A stretch of 64,000 nt of DNA from Betaproteobacteria bacterium (GCA_009781175.1 WQYQ01000003.1:1-64000), one strand, 5' to 3'. Shown: positions 8,242-19,508, counted from the stretch's first letter. The notes: generated from the sequence alone by a model not told the origin. Program-made: numbers and translations.

Positions 8242-9891
8242 TTAGCGCTTGAGGTTCACACGTTCTTTTGCGAGGGCGATCAGACGCTGAGTCGATGCAT
8301 CGTAGTCTAACGCACCCCCGTCGCCGGTGAGCGCGTTTTCGATGCCCGACGCGAGTTGCTTGCCGAGTTCCACGCCCCATTGGTCGTAGGAATTGATACC
8401 CCACACGGCACCCTGGACGAAAATCTTATGCTCATACAGCGCGATCAACGCACCGAGGTGCAATGGGTCGAGTGTTTCGAGGAGCAACATGCTGCTTGGG
8501 CGGTTGCCTTCAAAGGTTTTGTGCTTGATGAGCAGTTCGGTGCGCTCGCCCGTGGTGCCGGCCTTATCCAGTTCGGCGCGCACTTCGTCGCCGGTTTTTC
8601 CGCGCATGAGCGCGGCGGCCTGCGCGAAGCAGCTTGCGATCAAAATGGCGTGATGCTTCGGATCGAGATCCTGTTGTTTTAACGCCAAAATGAAATCGAG
8701 CGGGATCAGATGCGTGCCTTGGTGCAGGAGCTGGAAGTACGCGTGCTGGCCATTGATGCCGGGCTCGCCCCAGATGATCGGGCCGGTGGCGTAATCGACC
8801 TTCGCGCCATCGGCACGGACGCCCTTGCCGTTCGATTCCATATCGAGCTGCTGGAGATAGGCCGGCAGACGGTGCAGGTTCTGGTTGTAGGGGGCGATGA
8901 CGAGCGAGGGCGAACCGAGGAAATTCGCGTACCACACGCCGATCAAGCCCATCAGCACCGGCAGATTGCGTTCGAACGGCGCACTGCGGAAGTGCTGATC
9001 CATCGCGTAAGCGCCATCAAGCAGCGCGGTGAAATGCTGCGGTCCGATGTAAAGCATGATCGGCAGGCCGATGGCGGACCACAATGAATAACGTCCCCCG
9101 ACCCAATCCCAGAACTCGAACATGTTTTCGGCCGCGATGCCGAATTTCGTGACGGCCGGCGTATTTGTCGACACCGCGACGAAGTGGCGGGCGATGTCCG
9201 CCTCCGTGGCGCCCGAGGCGAGGAACCAGTCGCGCGCGGTGTGCGCGTTCGTCAGCGTTTCGATCGTGGTGAAGGTTTTCGAGGCGATGATGAACAGCGT
9301 CGTGTTTGGATCGAGCTTGCGCAGGGTCTGGTGAATCTGCGCGCCGTCGACGTTCGAGACGAAATGCATGCGCAAGCGTTCGTGGCCGTAAGGCTTGAGC
9401 GCTTCGCACACCATCAGCGGGCCGAGATCGGAGCCGCCGATGCCGATGTTGACGATGTCGGTGATCGGCTGGCCGCCGCGCCCGGTCCACGCGCCGCCGC
9501 GCACGCGCTCGGCGAACGCGGACATGTGTTCGAGCACTTTGCGCACGCCGGGCATCACGTCCTGCCCGTCGACGAGGATCGGGGAACTGCCGCGGTTGCG
9601 CAGCGCGATATGTAGCACGGCGCGCTTTTCGGTGTTGTTGATTTTTTCGCCCGCGAACATCGCATCGCGGCGGCTGCGCACGCCGGTTTCTTCGGCCAGG
9701 CCCTGCAAAAGTTGCAGGGAGCGGTCGTTGATCCGGTGTTTTGAGTAATCGAGCTGGATGCCGCAGGCTTCCGCGACATAACGCTGCGCGCGGTTCGGGT
9801 CGGCATTGAAAACGTCGCGCAGATGGCGGCCGGACCATTCCCGCGCGTGTTGCGCAAGTTCTTTCCAGGCATTGGTGAGAGTAGGGTTCAT
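8242..9891 (-). CDS. pgi: Glucose-6-phosphate isomerase
   Basis: Interconverts glucose-6-phosphate and fructose-6-phosphate. At 549 residues it has the length of the E. coli-type enzyme. Family signatures are visible: [17 protein letters not shown], the SSKTFTT-like [13 protein letters not shown] sugar-phosphate loop, the [12 protein letters not shown] block, the catalytic Glu in ESNGKGV, and the C-terminal [11 protein letters not shown] with active Lys. I use the ATG with AAAAGGAT just upstream; a TTG seven codons earlier overlaps the glk stop and is less likely. It sits directly downstream of glk, giving a two-gene glucose entry operon. Confidence 0.97.
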   Translation of the reverse strand: MNPTLTNAWKELAQHAREWSGRHLRDVFNADPNRAQRYVAEACGIQLDYSKHRINDRSLQLLQGLAEETGVRSRRDAMFAGEKINNTEKRAVLHIALRNRGSSPILVDGQDVMPGVRKVLEHMSAFAERVRGGAWTGRGGQPITDIVNIGIGGSDLGPLMVCEALKPYGHERLRMHFVSNVDGAQIHQTLRKLDPNTTLFIIASKTFTTIETLTNAHTARDWFLASGATEADIARHFVAVSTNTPAVTKFGIAAENMFEFWDWVGGRYSLWSAIGLPIMLYIGPQHFTALLDGAYAMDQHFRSAPFERNLPVLMGLIGVWYANFLGSPSLVIAPYNQNLHRLPAYLQQLDMESNGKGVRADGAKVDYATGPIIWGEPGINGQHAYFQLLHQGTHLIPLDFILALKQQDLDPKHHAILIASCFAQAAALMRGKTGDEVRAELDKAGTTGERTELLIKHKTFEGNRPSSMLLLETLDPLHLGALIALYEHKIFVQGAVWGINSYDQWGVELGKQLASGIENALTGDGGALDYDASTQRLIALAKERVNLKR

Positions 9892-9908
9892 CGGCACATC
9901 CTTTTCAT

Positions 9909-10895
9909 TCAAAAAGCTGAATTCGCTGTTTGCTCAAGCGCGACGGCCGCTCCGATCAGGGCGGGATAGGGCGAGTGGATGACGAAAACGGGGATCGTGC
10001 TCAGGTAGGGCTGAAAGCGCCCCTTGGCTTCGAAGCTCTGCCGAAACGGCGAATGCAGAAACAAATCCCCCAAGCGCGGCACGATGCCGCCGCCAATGAA
10101 TACACCGCCCTTGGCGCCGAGCGTGAGTGCGAGGTTCCCTGCAATTGTGCCAAGCAGCGCACAGAACATGTTGACCGAGTCCAATGCCAATGCGTCTTGG
10201 CCGGTTCGCGCCGCGGCCACGATCTCGGGCGATGTTTGCGCGGGTGACGGCAGGCCGCGCACCGCGGCGAGCGCTGCGTGCAATGTGACGAGTCCGGGCC
10301 CCGAGATCAGACGTTCGGCCGATACATGCGCAAACTTTCGCCCGACCTGCGCGATCACCGCGGCTTCTTCCTCCGTGTCCGGCGCGAGCGTGACATGACC
10401 GCCTTCTCCCGCAAGGGGGACGAAACCGTTCCCGGCGGGGATCAAACCGGAGACGCCAAGCCCCGTGCCGGCGCCGAGCACGGCAATCGGCATCTTGGGT
10501 TCCGCTTTGCCGCCGCCGACCTGGACGAGTTCGTTGGCCGGCAATTTCGGAAGCGACAAAGCCAGCGCCGTGAAATCATTGATGAAACTCAGGCGCGCGA
10601 ACCCGAGTTGTTGGCGGACCGCCTCGATCGAGAAAGCCCAGGTGTGGTTCGTCATTTTGATCCGGTCGCCGTCGATCGGATTCGCGATGCCGATCGCGCC
10701 GATCGCCGGACGTGGGCCGCCGACCTGCTCCAGATAGGCTTCGATCGCTTCCGCCGGACCGGGGTAATTGGCGCCCGAAAGCGTATGGGTATCTTCGATC
10801 GATCCGCCGGGCCGCCGGATCAGCGCAAAGCGGGCGTTGGTGCCCCCGATGTCGCCGAGTAGGCGTGGATAGGTATTTGCGGCGTCAGAAGACAT
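9909..10895 (-). CDS. glk: Glucokinase
   Basis: ATP-dependent phosphorylation of glucose, the step before pgi, whose start lies 17 bases beyond this stop. The 328-residue protein is of the proteobacterial Glk type: phosphate-1 loop [14 protein letters not shown] near the N-terminus, [10 protein letters not shown] with the catalytic Asp, GAGTGLGVS adenosine-site loop, and [10 protein letters not shown]. The glk-pgi pair suggests that the host can phosphorylate free glucose. Confidence 0.95.
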   Translation of the reverse strand: MSSDAANTYPRLLGDIGGTNARFALIRRPGGSIEDTHTLSGANYPGPAEAIEAYLEQVGGPRPAIGAIGIANPIDGDRIKMTNHTWAFSIEAVRQQLGFARLSFINDFTALALSLPKLPANELVQVGGGKAEPKMPIAVLGAGTGLGVSGLIPAGNGFVPLAGEGGHVTLAPDTEEEAAVIAQVGRKFAHVSAERLISGPGLVTLHAALAAVRGLPSPAQTSPEIVAAARTGQDALALDSVNMFCALLGTIAGNLALTLGAKGGVFIGGGIVPRLGDLFLHSPFRQSFEAKGRFQPYLSTIPVFVIHSPYPALIGAAVALEQTANSAF

Positions 10896-11031
10896 GGTGT
10901 GTTCGACCTTGATTTGATTGAATATGAGCCGAAAAGCACTACTTCTGATGATACCCCGCCGAGCGGCTTCGACACGGCGGTTTTGCGCTTACGGCAACGC
11001 TGCCGGAGAGTATTGCCCGCCTTTGTGTCAA

Positions 11032-11856
11032 TCAGATTTCGAGATTGTCGATCAGCCGCGTCGCGCCGAGTTTTGCCGCGCCGAGTACCACCAGCGCTTG
11101 ATCGTCCTGCGGGGGCTGCAAATCGATCTGGTTGCGCACCACGACGTAATCGGGCTCCCAGCCGGATTTGAGGAGCCGCTCCTCCGCGAGTTTTTCGAGC
11201 GTGCGATAGTTGCGGTTCCCGTTGCGCACGGCCTCCACGATGGTTTTCAGTTCGGCATGCAGCCGCGCCGCTTCTCGGCGTTCATCGGGCGAGAGATAGC
11301 CGTTGCGCGAGGACAGCGCGAGGCCATCGTCGGCGCGCACGGTTTCGCAGCCGACGATTTCGATCGGCATCGCAAGCTCGTGCACCATATTGCGGATCAC
11401 CATGAGCTGCTGGTAATCCTTTTTGCCGAAGCAGGCGATGTCCGGCCGCACGATGTTGAAAAGCTTGGTCACGACGGTTGCCACGCCACGGAAATGTCCG
11501 GGCCTGAACGCGCCTTCCAGAATCATGTCCTGCGCCTGCGGGGGCTGGACAAAGTATTGCTGTGGGACCGGATAGAGTTCGTTTTCGTCCGGCGCGAAAA
11601 GATGATCAACGCCCACGGCGGTCAAGGTCGCGCAATCGGCTTCGAAAGTGCGCGGATAGCAGTCGAAATCGTCGCGCGGACCGAATTGCAGGCGATTGAC
11701 GAAGATGCTCGCGACAACCGTGTCGGCGCGTTGGCGCGCCTCCTGCATCAGGCTTGCGTGGCCTGGGTGGAGGTTCCCCATCGTCGGGGCGAAAGCGATG
11801 CGGCCGGCATTCGCCAAGGCTTCGCGCAGGCTGGAAATGGTGTGATGGATTTGCAT
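11032..11856 (-). CDS. panC: Pantothenate synthetase
   Basis: Joins pantoate and beta-alanine through a pantoyl-adenylate. The 274-residue sequence shows the HIGH-type adenylation signatures: APTMGNLHPGHASLM (HPGH), VNRLQFGPRDDFDCYPRT, FGKKDYQQLMVIRNMV and the KMSKS-like LALSSRNGYLS. It ends IDNLEI. panB and panD are not adjacent. It lies 13 bases beyond the stop of the LysE-type exporter, on the same strand, and is probably co-transcribed with it and the M20 hydrolase. Confidence 0.96.
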   Translation of the reverse strand: MQIHHTISSLREALANAGRIAFAPTMGNLHPGHASLMQEARQRADTVVASIFVNRLQFGPRDDFDCYPRTFEADCATLTAVGVDHLFAPDENELYPVPQQYFVQPPQAQDMILEGAFRPGHFRGVATVVTKLFNIVRPDIACFGKKDYQQLMVIRNMVHELAMPIEIVGCETVRADDGLALSSRNGYLSPDERREAARLHAELKTIVEAVRNGNRNYRTLEKLAEERLLKSGWEPDYVVVRNQIDLQPPQDDQALVVLGAAKLGATRLIDNLEI

Positions 11857-11869
11857 TGGAATAGGTTTT

Positions 11870-12502
11870 CTATCGAATGTGTGCAGTCGCCAGTTTCAGG
11901 CCGAGCGCGATGAAAAGTCCGCCTGTCATGCGGTCGAGCCACACGGTAAGCCGTTCGCGCCCGCGCAGCCAGCGGCCCAGGCGCGCGGCCGACAGGGCGA
12001 TCGCGCCAAAAACCAGCGCCGCCGCGAGTGTGAACAGCGCTCCGAAGGTTGCGATCTGCGCCGCGGTCGACCATGCGCCCGGCCTGACGAATTGAGGCAG
12101 GAAAGCCAAAAAGAATAACGCCACCTTGGGATTGATCGCATTGGCGATCAGCCCGCGTTTGAAATAGGGGGCGAAACCATTTGCGGCGCTTGGCGCGTTG
12201 AGCTTCGCAAGGCTCGCGCCGCGGCTGCGCAGGGCTTGCAGGCCGATCCAGATCAAATAGGCCGCGCCGGCGTATTGCAGCGCCTGAAAGGCCAAGGGCG
12301 ACGCCGCGATCAGGGCCGAGATGCCGAGCACCGCGAGCAGCGTATGGTTCAAACAGCCGGAGGCGGCCCCGAGCGCGAAACCCAGGGCTTCATTGCGCCC
12401 GCGTGAAACGCCGAGCGCGAGCACGCCGAGGTTGTCCGGCCCGGGCGCCACCGCGAGCAGAAATGCGCTGGGGAGAAAGAACAGGAGTTGTCCAAGAGTC
12501 AT
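11870..12502 (-). CDS. LysE/RhtB-family amino acid exporter
   Basis: Inner-membrane protein of 210 residues with about six hydrophobic helices. The N-terminal signature FLLAVAPGPDNLGVLALGVSRGRNEALGF is the classic LysE/RhtB motif, including GPDN and the G-x-RG-x turn. The family exports amino acids or their derivatives. The gene stands two bases from the stop-start junction with the M20 amidohydrolase, suggesting export of a product released by that enzyme, though this is only context. Confidence 0.88.
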   Translation of the reverse strand: MTLGQLLFFLPSAFLLAVAPGPDNLGVLALGVSRGRNEALGFALGAASGCLNHTLLAVLGISALIAASPLAFQALQYAGAAYLIWIGLQALRSRGASLAKLNAPSAANGFAPYFKRGLIANAINPKVALFFLAFLPQFVRPGAWSTAAQIATFGALFTLAAALVFGAIALSAARLGRWLRGRERLTVWLDRMTGGLFIALGLKLATAHIR

Positions 12503-12504
12503 GA

Positions 12505-13674
12505 TTAAGCAGATAAGGCGGTTTCAACGAGACGAACCCAGTAGCTTGCGCCAATCGGCAGCAGTTCGTCATTGAAATCGTAAAACGGATTGTGCAGCAT
12601 GCAGCCGTCTTCGCCGGGTCCGTTGCCGATCCACACATAACAGGCGGGGCGTTTTTCGGCGAAGAAGGCGAAGTCTTCCGCACCCATGCTCGGCGGCATG
12701 TCGGTGTGGACATGCGCCTCGCCCGCGACGGCGCGGGCGACCTTGGCGCACAGCGCCGCTTCGGCTGCGGCGTTGACGGTCGGCGGGTAGCCGCGCTGGT
12801 AGTCGAACTCCGCCTGAACGCCGTGCGCGGCGGCCAAGCCCTGGATGACGCGGCCCATTTCGCTTTCGAGCTTGTCGCGCATCGCGTGAGTGAGCGCGCG
12901 CACGGTGCCGGCGAGCAGCGCGCGGTCGGGGATCACGTTGTCGGTGTCGCCGGCGTGGAATTGCGTCACCGACAGCACGGCCGGTTCGAGCGGATCGCGC
13001 GAACGGGTAATCAGCGTCTGCAAGGCTTGCACGATCCCGCTGCCGGCGGTGATCGGATCGATGCCTTGGTGCGGCATCGCGGCGTGCGCGCCACGGCCGC
13101 GCAGATGGATATACCAGGGGTCGGAGCTGGCCATGACGGGCCCCGAATGCACGGCAAAGCTCCCCGCCGGCAGGCCGGGCCAGTTGTGCATGCCATACAC
13201 CGCTTCGAACGGGAAACGTTCGAGCAGACCGTCGGCGAGCATTTCGCGCGCGCCGCCTTCGCCTTCTTCGGCGGGCTGGAAGATCAGAACGACCGTGCCG
13301 TCGAAGTTGCGCTGCACGGCAAGGTATTCGGCCGCGCCGAGCAGCATCGTCGTGTGGCCGTCGTGGCCGCAGGCATGCATCCGGCCAGGGTGGTGCGAGG
13401 CGTGCGCGAAAGTATTCCGCTCGATGATCGGCAAGGCGTCCATGTCGGCGCGCAAAGCAATCGAGCGCGCGCCCGATCCCGCGCGGATGATGCCGACAAC
13501 GCCGGTTTTACCGATCCCGGTATGCGTTTCGATGCCCAGCGCGCGCAGACGCTCGGCGACGATGCCGCTCGTGCGCCGTTCGTCGAACGCCAGTTCGGGA
13601 TGCGCGTGCAGGTCGCGGCGGATCGCCGACAGTGCGGGCTGGCGCGCCTCAATTGCCTTGATGACCGCGTGCAT
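12505..13674 (-). CDS. M20-family amidohydrolase (hippurate hydrolase / N-acyl amino acid hydrolase type)
   Basis: 389 residues of the M20D amidohydrolase family, which cleaves N-acyl amino acids, hippurate or IAA conjugates. Metal-site motifs are intact: RADMDALPI, MHACGHDGHTTMLLG with Cys/His ligands, FQPAEEGEGGAREM with the catalytic Glu pair, and the C-terminal SMGAEDFAFF plus LHNPFYDFND His. The frame stays open far upstream because it lies antisense to purL, but the start is set by GAGGTGA seven bases before the ATG and by the usual family N-terminus. It overlaps nothing and diverges from purL over 111 bases. Confidence 0.92.
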   Translation of the reverse strand: MHAVIKAIEARQPALSAIRRDLHAHPELAFDERRTSGIVAERLRALGIETHTGIGKTGVVGIIRAGSGARSIALRADMDALPIIERNTFAHASHHPGRMHACGHDGHTTMLLGAAEYLAVQRNFDGTVVLIFQPAEEGEGGAREMLADGLLERFPFEAVYGMHNWPGLPAGSFAVHSGPVMASSDPWYIHLRGRGAHAAMPHQGIDPITAGSGIVQALQTLITRSRDPLEPAVLSVTQFHAGDTDNVIPDRALLAGTVRALTHAMRDKLESEMGRVIQGLAAAHGVQAEFDYQRGYPPTVNAAAEAALCAKVARAVAGEAHVHTDMPPSMGAEDFAFFAEKRPACYVWIGNGPGEDGCMLHNPFYDFNDELLPIGASYWVRLVETALSA

Positions 13675-13785
13675 CGCGTCACCTCTGTGCTTTCTTGAAA
13701 AGCCAAGTGTAAAGGTACAATTCGTTTTTTTGTATCGTAGCCGCGATACGAAACCGCCCTCGCAATCCAATCCCTTTCGCACACC

Positions 13786-16700
13786 ATGCCCGAAATCCTC
13801 AAACTGCGCGGCGCGCCGGCGCTTTCCGCTTCCCGTCTGGAGCGGCTTTCCACTTCGCTCAAAGCGGCCTTCCCCAAGCTCAAGGCGCTCGCGGTCGAGC
13901 ACTGGTATTTCGTCGAGATCGATACGCCGCTCACGGCGGCGGAAATCGAGCGCCTGTCCGACCTCGTCGGCGCTCTTCCGCAGGGTGAGCCGCCGGCCGG
14001 CGAAATGCTGCTCGTCACGCCGCGCCTGGGCACGATTTCGCCGTGGTCGTCGAAGGCCACCGACATCGTGCATAACTGCGGCTTCGCGCAGGTCAAACGC
14101 ATCGAGCGCGGCAGCGCCTATTCGCTCGATGTGCGCGGCGCGCTCGACGAGGCGGCGCGCGCCGCCGTGCTGCCGCTCCTGCACGACCGCATGACCGAAT
14201 CGGTGCTCGCGAATCCCGACGCGGCGCATGCCTTGTTCGCGCACTATGCGCCGCAGCCGCTGACGACGGTCGATGTGGTCGGCGGAGGTCGCGCGGCGCT
14301 CGCCGTCGCCAACGGCGAACTCGGGCTGGCGCTTTCGGACGACGAGATTGACTACCTCGTCGAAAACTTCCAGAAGATGGGTCGCAACCCGACCGACGTC
14401 GAACTCATGATGTTCGCGCAGGCCAACTCTGAGCACTGCCGCCACAAGATCTTCAACGCGAGCTGGATCATCGACGGCAAGCCGCAGGAGAAAACCCTGT
14501 TCGGCATGATTCGCGACACCCACGCGGCGCAGCCGGAGCACACGGTCGTCGCCTACTCGGACAACGCCGCGGTTTTCGAAGGCGCGGAGATTCAGCGTTT
14601 CTATCCGGAAAAGGACGGCCGCTGGTCGTACAAGCCGGAACTGACCCACATCCTCGCCAAGGTCGAAACCCACAACCATCCGACCGCGATTTCGCCGTTC
14701 CCCGGCGCGGCAACCGGCGCGGGCGGCGAGATCCGCGACGAAGGCGCGACCGGCCGCGGCTCCAAGCCGAAGGCGGGACTCGCGGGTTTTTCGGTCTCGA
14801 ATCTGCGTATTCCGGGCTATGAGCAGCCCTGGGAGGCGGACTACGGCAAGCCCGAGCGCATCGCCTCGGCCTTGCAGATCATGATCGACGGCCCGCTCGG
14901 CGCGGCCGCCTTCAACAACGAATTCGGCCGCCCGAACCTCACCGGCTACTTCCGCACTTTCGAACAGGAAGTCATGGGCGAGGTGCGCGGCTATCACAAG
15001 CCGATCATGATTGCCGGCGGCGTCGGCAGCATCCAGGCCGAACAATCGTTCAAGAGCGATTTCAAGCCCGGTGCGCTGCTGATCCAGCTTGGTGGCCCCG
15101 GCATGCTGATCGGCCTTGGCGGCGGCGCGGCGTCCTCGATGGCGACCGGCGCGAACACCGCCGACCTCGACTTCGCCTCGGTCCAGCGCGGCAATCCGGA
15201 AATCGAACGCCGCGCGCAGGAAGTCATCGACGCCTGCTGGCAGCAGGGCGCGGATAACCCGATCCTGGCGATCCACGACGTCGGCGCGGGCGGCCTCTCG
15301 AACGCGATGCCGGAACTCGCCGACCACGCCAAGCTCGGCGCGCATTTCGAGCTGCGCAACATCCAGATCGAAGAGCCGGGCATGAGCCCGCGCGAGATCT
15401 GGTCGAACGAGGCGCAGGAACGCTACGTGCTCGCGCTCGCGCCCGAGCGGCTCGCTGATTTCGCGGCGATTTGCGAGCGCGAGCGCTGCCCCTTCGCGGT
15501 GCTCGGCGCGGCCACGGCCGACGGACGCCTGAAGGTTAGCGACAGCCATTTCGGCAACAATCCGGTCGACATGGACATGCAGGTGCTGCTCGGCAAACCG
15601 CCGCGCATGACGCGCGATGTCGCCAAGCGCGAAATCTTCCTGCCGCCGTTCGACACGACCGACGTGGCGATCGCCGACGCGGTTGGTCGCGTGTTGCGCA
15701 ACCCGACGGTGGCGTCGAAGAATTTCCTCATCACGATTGGCGACCGCTCGGTTGGCGGCATGACCGCGCGCGACCAGATGGTCGGCCCGTGGCAGGTGCC
15801 GGTGGCCGATGTCGCGGTCACAGTGGCGAGCTTCGAGGGTTACCTCGGCGAAGCGATGGCGATGGGTGAACGCACGCCGCTCGCCTGTGTGTCGCCAGCG
15901 GCATCAGGCCGCATGGCGGTCGGCGAGGCGGTCACGAACCTGCTCGCCGCCGACGTTTCCGACATGAAACAGATCAAACTTTCGGCCAACTGGATGGCCG
16001 CCTGCGGCCATCGCGGCGAGGATGCGCATCTGTTCGCCACGGTCAAGGCGGTGTCCGAGTTCTGCCAGGGCGCGCAGCTCGCGATTCCGGTCGGCAAGGA
16101 TTCGCTCTCGATGCGCAGTGTGTGGCAGGACGAGGGCAAGGAGAAAAAAGTCGTCGCACCCCTGTCGCTGATCGTCACCGCGTTCGCGCCGGTTGGCGAC
16201 GTGCGCCGCACGCTCACGCCGCAGCTCGTGCAAATTCCGGGCGTCGAAACCGAACTCGTGCTGATCGACCTCGGGCGCGGGCGGCATCGCCTCGGCGGCT
16301 CGGTTTTCGCGCAGACCTTCAACTCGGTCGCCGAACACGCGCCCGACATCGACGCCGAAACCCTCAAGGCTTTCGTCGCCGCCATGGCGGAACTCAAGCG
16401 CAACGGCGAAGTGCTCGCCTATCACGACCGTGGCGACGGCGGGCTGCTCGCCACCGTCGCTGAGATGGCCTTCGCCGGCCACTGCGGCGTCTCGCTCGAA
16501 CTCGACTCGATCGCCTATGACGGCCACATGTCGGACGTCGACGGCGGCGAGAAAAAGCCCGGCATGCTCGCCGGCCGCTTCAACGACCGCGTGCTCGCGG
16601 CGCTGTTCGCCGAAGAACTCGGCGCGGTGATCCAAATCCGCCGCGAGCGCCGCGCCGCCGTCCTGGCAAGCCTTGCCGCGCACAAGCTGGGCGCTTGCGC

Positions 16701-17721
16701 GCACTTCATCGGTGCGCCCAACGACCGTGACGAACTGCGCATCTGGCGCAACGCCAAGCTGATCTACGCCGCGCCGCGCGCCGAACTGCAACGCGCCTGG
16801 AGCGAAGTCAGCTACCAGATCGCGAAACTCCGCGACGACGCGGCCTGCGCGCAGGAAGAATTCGACGGCCTGCTCGACGCCGCCGATCCGGGGCTGTCGG
16901 TTTCGCTGAGCTACGACGCCGCGCAAGACATCGCGGCCCCGATGATCGTCACCGGCGCGCGGCCCAGGATCGCGATCCTGCGCGAGCAGGGCGTCAACTC
17001 CCAGGCCGAAATGGCGTCCGCCTTCGAACGCGCCGGTTTCGAGGCGTATGACGTGCACATGTCGGATCTTTTTGCTGGCCGCTATACGCTCGACCAGTTC
17101 AAGGGCCTCGCCGCTTGCGGCGGCTTCTCGTATGGCGACGTGCTCGGCGCGGGGCAGGGCTGGGCCAAGTCGATCCTCTTCAACGAAGCGCTGCGCGCGC
17201 AGTTCGCCGCCTTCTTCGCGCGCGGCGACAGCTTCGCGCTCGGCGTCTGCAACGGCTGTCAGATGATGGCGCACCTCGCCCCGATCATCCCCGGCGCGGA
17301 GTGCTGGCCGGTCTTCCACCGCAACCGCAGCGAACAGTTCGAAGCGCGCTTCGCCATGGTCGAAGTGCAGGAAAGCCCGTCGATTCTATTCAAGGACATG
17401 GCTGGCAGCCGCATGCCGGTCGTTGTGTCGCACGGCGAAGGCCGCGCGGTGTTCGACGGCATCGACGCGCAGGACAACGCCAAGATCGCGCTGCGCTATA
17501 TTGACAACCGCGGCGCCGTCGCGGCGCGCTACCCGGCCAACCCGAACGGCTCGCCCGACGGCATCACGGGTCTTACGACGCCGGACGGCCGTTTCACGAT
17601 CATGATGCCGCACCCCGAACGCACGCGCCGCACGCTGCAAATGTCCTGGGCTCCCGACTTTTTAGACGAGGATTCGCCGTGGATGCGGATGTTCCGCAAT
17701 GCGCGGGTGTGGCTGGGGTGA
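13786..17721 (+). CDS. purL: Phosphoribosylformylglycinamidine synthase
   Basis: Large single-chain PurL (1311 residues) as in proteobacteria. It converts FGAR, glutamine and ATP to FGAM in purine synthesis. The N-terminal substrate-transfer domain is followed by the FGAM synthase core ([31 protein letters not shown], a second pseudo-symmetric half with GKDSLSM) and a C-terminal triad glutaminase domain ([27 protein letters not shown] with nucleophile Cys about 1155, MPHPERTRR). The ATG sits 11 residues before the first conserved segment. Promoter must be within the 111-base divergent gap. Codon use is very GC-rich compared with the gene that follows. Confidence 0.98.
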   Translation: MPEILKLRGAPALSASRLERLSTSLKAAFPKLKALAVEHWYFVEIDTPLTAAEIERLSDLVGALPQGEPPAGEMLLVTPRLGTISPWSSKATDIVHNCGFAQVKRIERGSAYSLDVRGALDEAARAAVLPLLHDRMTESVLANPDAAHALFAHYAPQPLTTVDVVGGGRAALAVANGELGLALSDDEIDYLVENFQKMGRNPTDVELMMFAQANSEHCRHKIFNASWIIDGKPQEKTLFGMIRDTHAAQPEHTVVAYSDNAAVFEGAEIQRFYPEKDGRWSYKPELTHILAKVETHNHPTAISPFPGAATGAGGEIRDEGATGRGSKPKAGLAGFSVSNLRIPGYEQPWEADYGKPERIASALQIMIDGPLGAAAFNNEFGRPNLTGYFRTFEQEVMGEVRGYHKPIMIAGGVGSIQAEQSFKSDFKPGALLIQLGGPGMLIGLGGGAASSMATGANTADLDFASVQRGNPEIERRAQEVIDACWQQGADNPILAIHDVGAGGLSNAMPELADHAKLGAHFELRNIQIEEPGMSPREIWSNEAQERYVLALAPERLADFAAICERERCPFAVLGAATADGRLKVSDSHFGNNPVDMDMQVLLGKPPRMTRDVAKREIFLPPFDTTDVAIADAVGRVLRNPTVASKNFLITIGDRSVGGMTARDQMVGPWQVPVADVAVTVASFEGYLGEAMAMGERTPLACVSPAASGRMAVGEAVTNLLAADVSDMKQIKLSANWMAACGHRGEDAHLFATVKAVSEFCQGAQLAIPVGKDSLSMRSVWQDEGKEKKVVAPLSLIVTAFAPVGDVRRTLTPQLVQIPGVETELVLIDLGRGRHRLGGSVFAQTFNSVAEHAPDIDAETLKAFVAAMAELKRNGEVLAYHDRGDGGLLATVAEMAFAGHCGVSLELDSIAYDGHMSDVDGGEKKPGMLAGRFNDRVLAALFAEELGAVIQIRRERRAAVLASLAAHKLGACAHFIGAPNDRDELRIWRNAKLIYAAPRAELQRAWSEVSYQIAKLRDDAACAQEEFDGLLDAADPGLSVSLSYDAAQDIAAPMIVTGARPRIAILREQGVNSQAEMASAFERAGFEAYDVHMSDLFAGRYTLDQFKGLAACGGFSYGDVLGAGQGWAKSILFNEALRAQFAAFFARGDSFALGVCNGCQMMAHLAPIIPGAECWPVFHRNRSEQFEARFAMVEVQESPSILFKDMAGSRMPVVVSHGEGRAVFDGIDAQDNAKIALRYIDNRGAVAARYPANPNGSPDGITGLTTPDGRFTIMMPHPERTRRTLQMSWAPDFLDEDSPWMRMFRNARVWLG

Positions 17722-17742
17722 TTTGAAGCTGGAGGCCATGCC

Positions 17743-18936
17743 ATGAAAATTGAGTCCATTCGCTTGAGCAACTTCAAAGCTTTCAAGGATATTCATCTGA
17801 CCGATATCCCGCCATTTTTAGTGGTGGTTGGCGCCAATGGCTCGGGCAAGACTACTTTGTTCGATGTGTTCGGCTTTCTGCACGACTGTCTCAGGGGCAA
17901 TGTTCGTCAGGCGCTGGACAAGCGTGGACGCTTTCAGGAGGTGCTCAGCCGTGGTTGCGACCCGGATACGGACAGCATTCTGATTGAGTTGCAATACCGT
18001 ATGGAAATTACCGGCGTGGATCGGCTGGTGACGTATTCCATGCAAATTGGCCAAGCCAATGGCGCACCCGTGGTTCAGAGGGAAATCCTGCGCTACAAGC
18101 GTGGGCGATATGGCAGCCCCTTCCACTTCCTCGATTTCACTAATGGAGAAGGCTATGCCATCACCAACGAAGAGGATTTCAGCAAGTCCGAGGAGGAGCT
18201 TTCTCGTGAGAGTCAGAAAGTCTCTCCCGATACGCTTGCCATCAAGGGGCTGGGGCAGTTCGAGCGGTTCAAAGCCGCCTATGCTTTCCGCCAGGTAATT
18301 GAAAATTGGCATGTGTCGGATTTTCATATCAGCGCGGCACGCGGTCGTAAGGAAGCCTCGGGTGATTCCGAACACCTTTCGCTAACAGGAGAAAATCTGC
18401 CGCTGGTGGCACGCTATTTGAGCGAACAGCATGAAGATGTTTTTCAAAAGATTCTCGATACGATGGTCAAGCGTGTTCCTGGCGTGTCCAGCGTCGAATC
18501 CAAGCTGATGGATGATGGCTACCTGACGTTGCGTTTTCAGGATGGCTCATTCAAGACGCCGTTCCTTGATCGTTATGTATCCGATGGCACCATAAAAATG
18601 TTTGCCTATCTGGTGCTGTTGCATGATCCGAAGCCGCATCCGCTGTTATGTGTGGAAGAGCCGGAAAACCAGCTTTATCCACGGCTAATGACCGAGCTGG
18701 CCGAAGAATTTCGCCTGTATGCCAATCGCGGCGGGCAGGTGCTGGTGTCTACTCACTCGCCGGATTTCCTCAATGCCGTTGAATTGGACGAAGCTTGCTG
18801 GTTGGTGAAACGCAGCGGCTATACAGAAATACGTCGGGCAAAAGACGACGCCCAGATCGCAGCCTACGTCAACGAAGGCGATCAGTTGGGGTATTTGTGG
18901 AAGCAAGGCTTCTTTGATGGAGTCGATCCACAATGA
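17743..18936 (+). CDS. AAA ATPase of the AAA15/21 (SMC/ABC-like) family, probable defence protein
   Basis: 397 residues. N-terminal IKLSNFKAFKD-type opening and Walker A VVGANGSGKTTLFD at about 27-40; an ABC-like C-terminal half with Walker B LLCVEEPENQLYP and the H-switch VSTHSPDFLNAVELD. These three motifs define the AAA_21 family seen in OLD, Gabija, PARIS and RecF-like ATPases. The next gene overlaps it by four bases and encodes a DUF4276 protein, so the two form a unit. It begins 21 bases after purL with GGAGG as ribosome site. Base composition is visibly lower in GC than purL, consistent with transfer. Anti-phage function is inference from gene type and pairing. Confidence 0.85.
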   Translation: MKIESIRLSNFKAFKDIHLTDIPPFLVVVGANGSGKTTLFDVFGFLHDCLRGNVRQALDKRGRFQEVLSRGCDPDTDSILIELQYRMEITGVDRLVTYSMQIGQANGAPVVQREILRYKRGRYGSPFHFLDFTNGEGYAITNEEDFSKSEEELSRESQKVSPDTLAIKGLGQFERFKAAYAFRQVIENWHVSDFHISAARGRKEASGDSEHLSLTGENLPLVARYLSEQHEDVFQKILDTMVKRVPGVSSVESKLMDDGYLTLRFQDGSFKTPFLDRYVSDGTIKMFAYLVLLHDPKPHPLLCVEEPENQLYPRLMTELAEEFRLYANRGGQVLVSTHSPDFLNAVELDEACWLVKRSGYTEIRRAKDDAQIAAYVNEGDQLGYLWKQGFFDGVDPQ

Positions 18937-19508
18937 CCAAAGAACTGGTTTTTCTACTGGAAGAACCCTCTGCGGGCGCATTGCTTGAAAATCTGCTACC
19001 TCGGTTTCTCAGTGCTGAAATCACCTGTCGCATGATTCCATTCGAGGGCAAGCAAGACTTGGAGAAGCATCTTGCCCGACGTATCCGTGGCTATCAAAAC
19101 GTTGATGCGCGTTTCATGGTTTTGCGCGATCAGGACAGCCATCAGAATTGCGTTGCGCTGAAGCAGCGTTTAATGGGTCTGTGTGATCAATCTGGCAAAC
19201 GCCTCGCCTGTTTAGTGCGGATAGCCTGCACTGAACTAGAAACTTTCTATTTGGCGGATTTGATCGCAGTGGAAACTGCCTTGAACCTTCATGGTCTTGC
19301 GAAACAGCAAAGAAGTCAGAAATTTCGTGCTCCTGATCATCTGGGCAGTCCAAGCCAAGAATTGCGGAGATTGACGAAAGGGATGTATCAGAAAGTTGCC
19401 GGGTCGCGTGAGATCGGAAAGCATTTGGACTTGGACAACATGCGTTCGCGCAGTTTTTATAACTTGATCCGCGGTATCCGGCGAATGGAGGCTGCGCTTC
19501 TGGCCTGA
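18933..19508 (+). CDS. DUF4276 (TOPRIM-like) partner of the AAA ATPase
   Basis: 191 residues. The N-terminal strand with acidic residue (ELVFLLEEPSAGALLENLLPR), the VLRDQDSHQN block with two aspartates, and ACTELETFYLAD carry the spaced acidic residues of the DUF4276 family, which resembles the TOPRIM nuclease/primase fold. The start codon overlaps the stop of the ATPase (ATGA), implying coupled translation and fixed stoichiometry. Known pairs of such ATPases with TOPRIM-like proteins act in phage defence, where the ATPase senses and the partner is the effector; for this pair that is unproven. A hairpin terminator follows. Confidence 0.8.
   Translation: MTKELVFLLEEPSAGALLENLLPRFLSAEITCRMIPFEGKQDLEKHLARRIRGYQNVDARFMVLRDQDSHQNCVALKQRLMGLCDQSGKRLACLVRIACTELETFYLADLIAVETALNLHGLAKQQRSQKFRAPDHLGSPSQELRRLTKGMYQKVAGSREIGKHLDLDNMRSRSFYNLIRGIRRMEAALLA

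Noticed and set aside
10918-11913. 331-codon plus-strand frame over panC
   Set aside because: Antisense shadow of panC, which has all its catalytic motifs on the other strand.
13675-15549. Very long minus-strand open frame extending the M20 amidohydrolase upstream by over 600 codons
   Set aside because: It lies antisense to the start of purL, has an Arg/Ala-rich composition typical of a shadow in GC-rich DNA, and the amidohydrolase has a normal start with a ribosome site at 13674.
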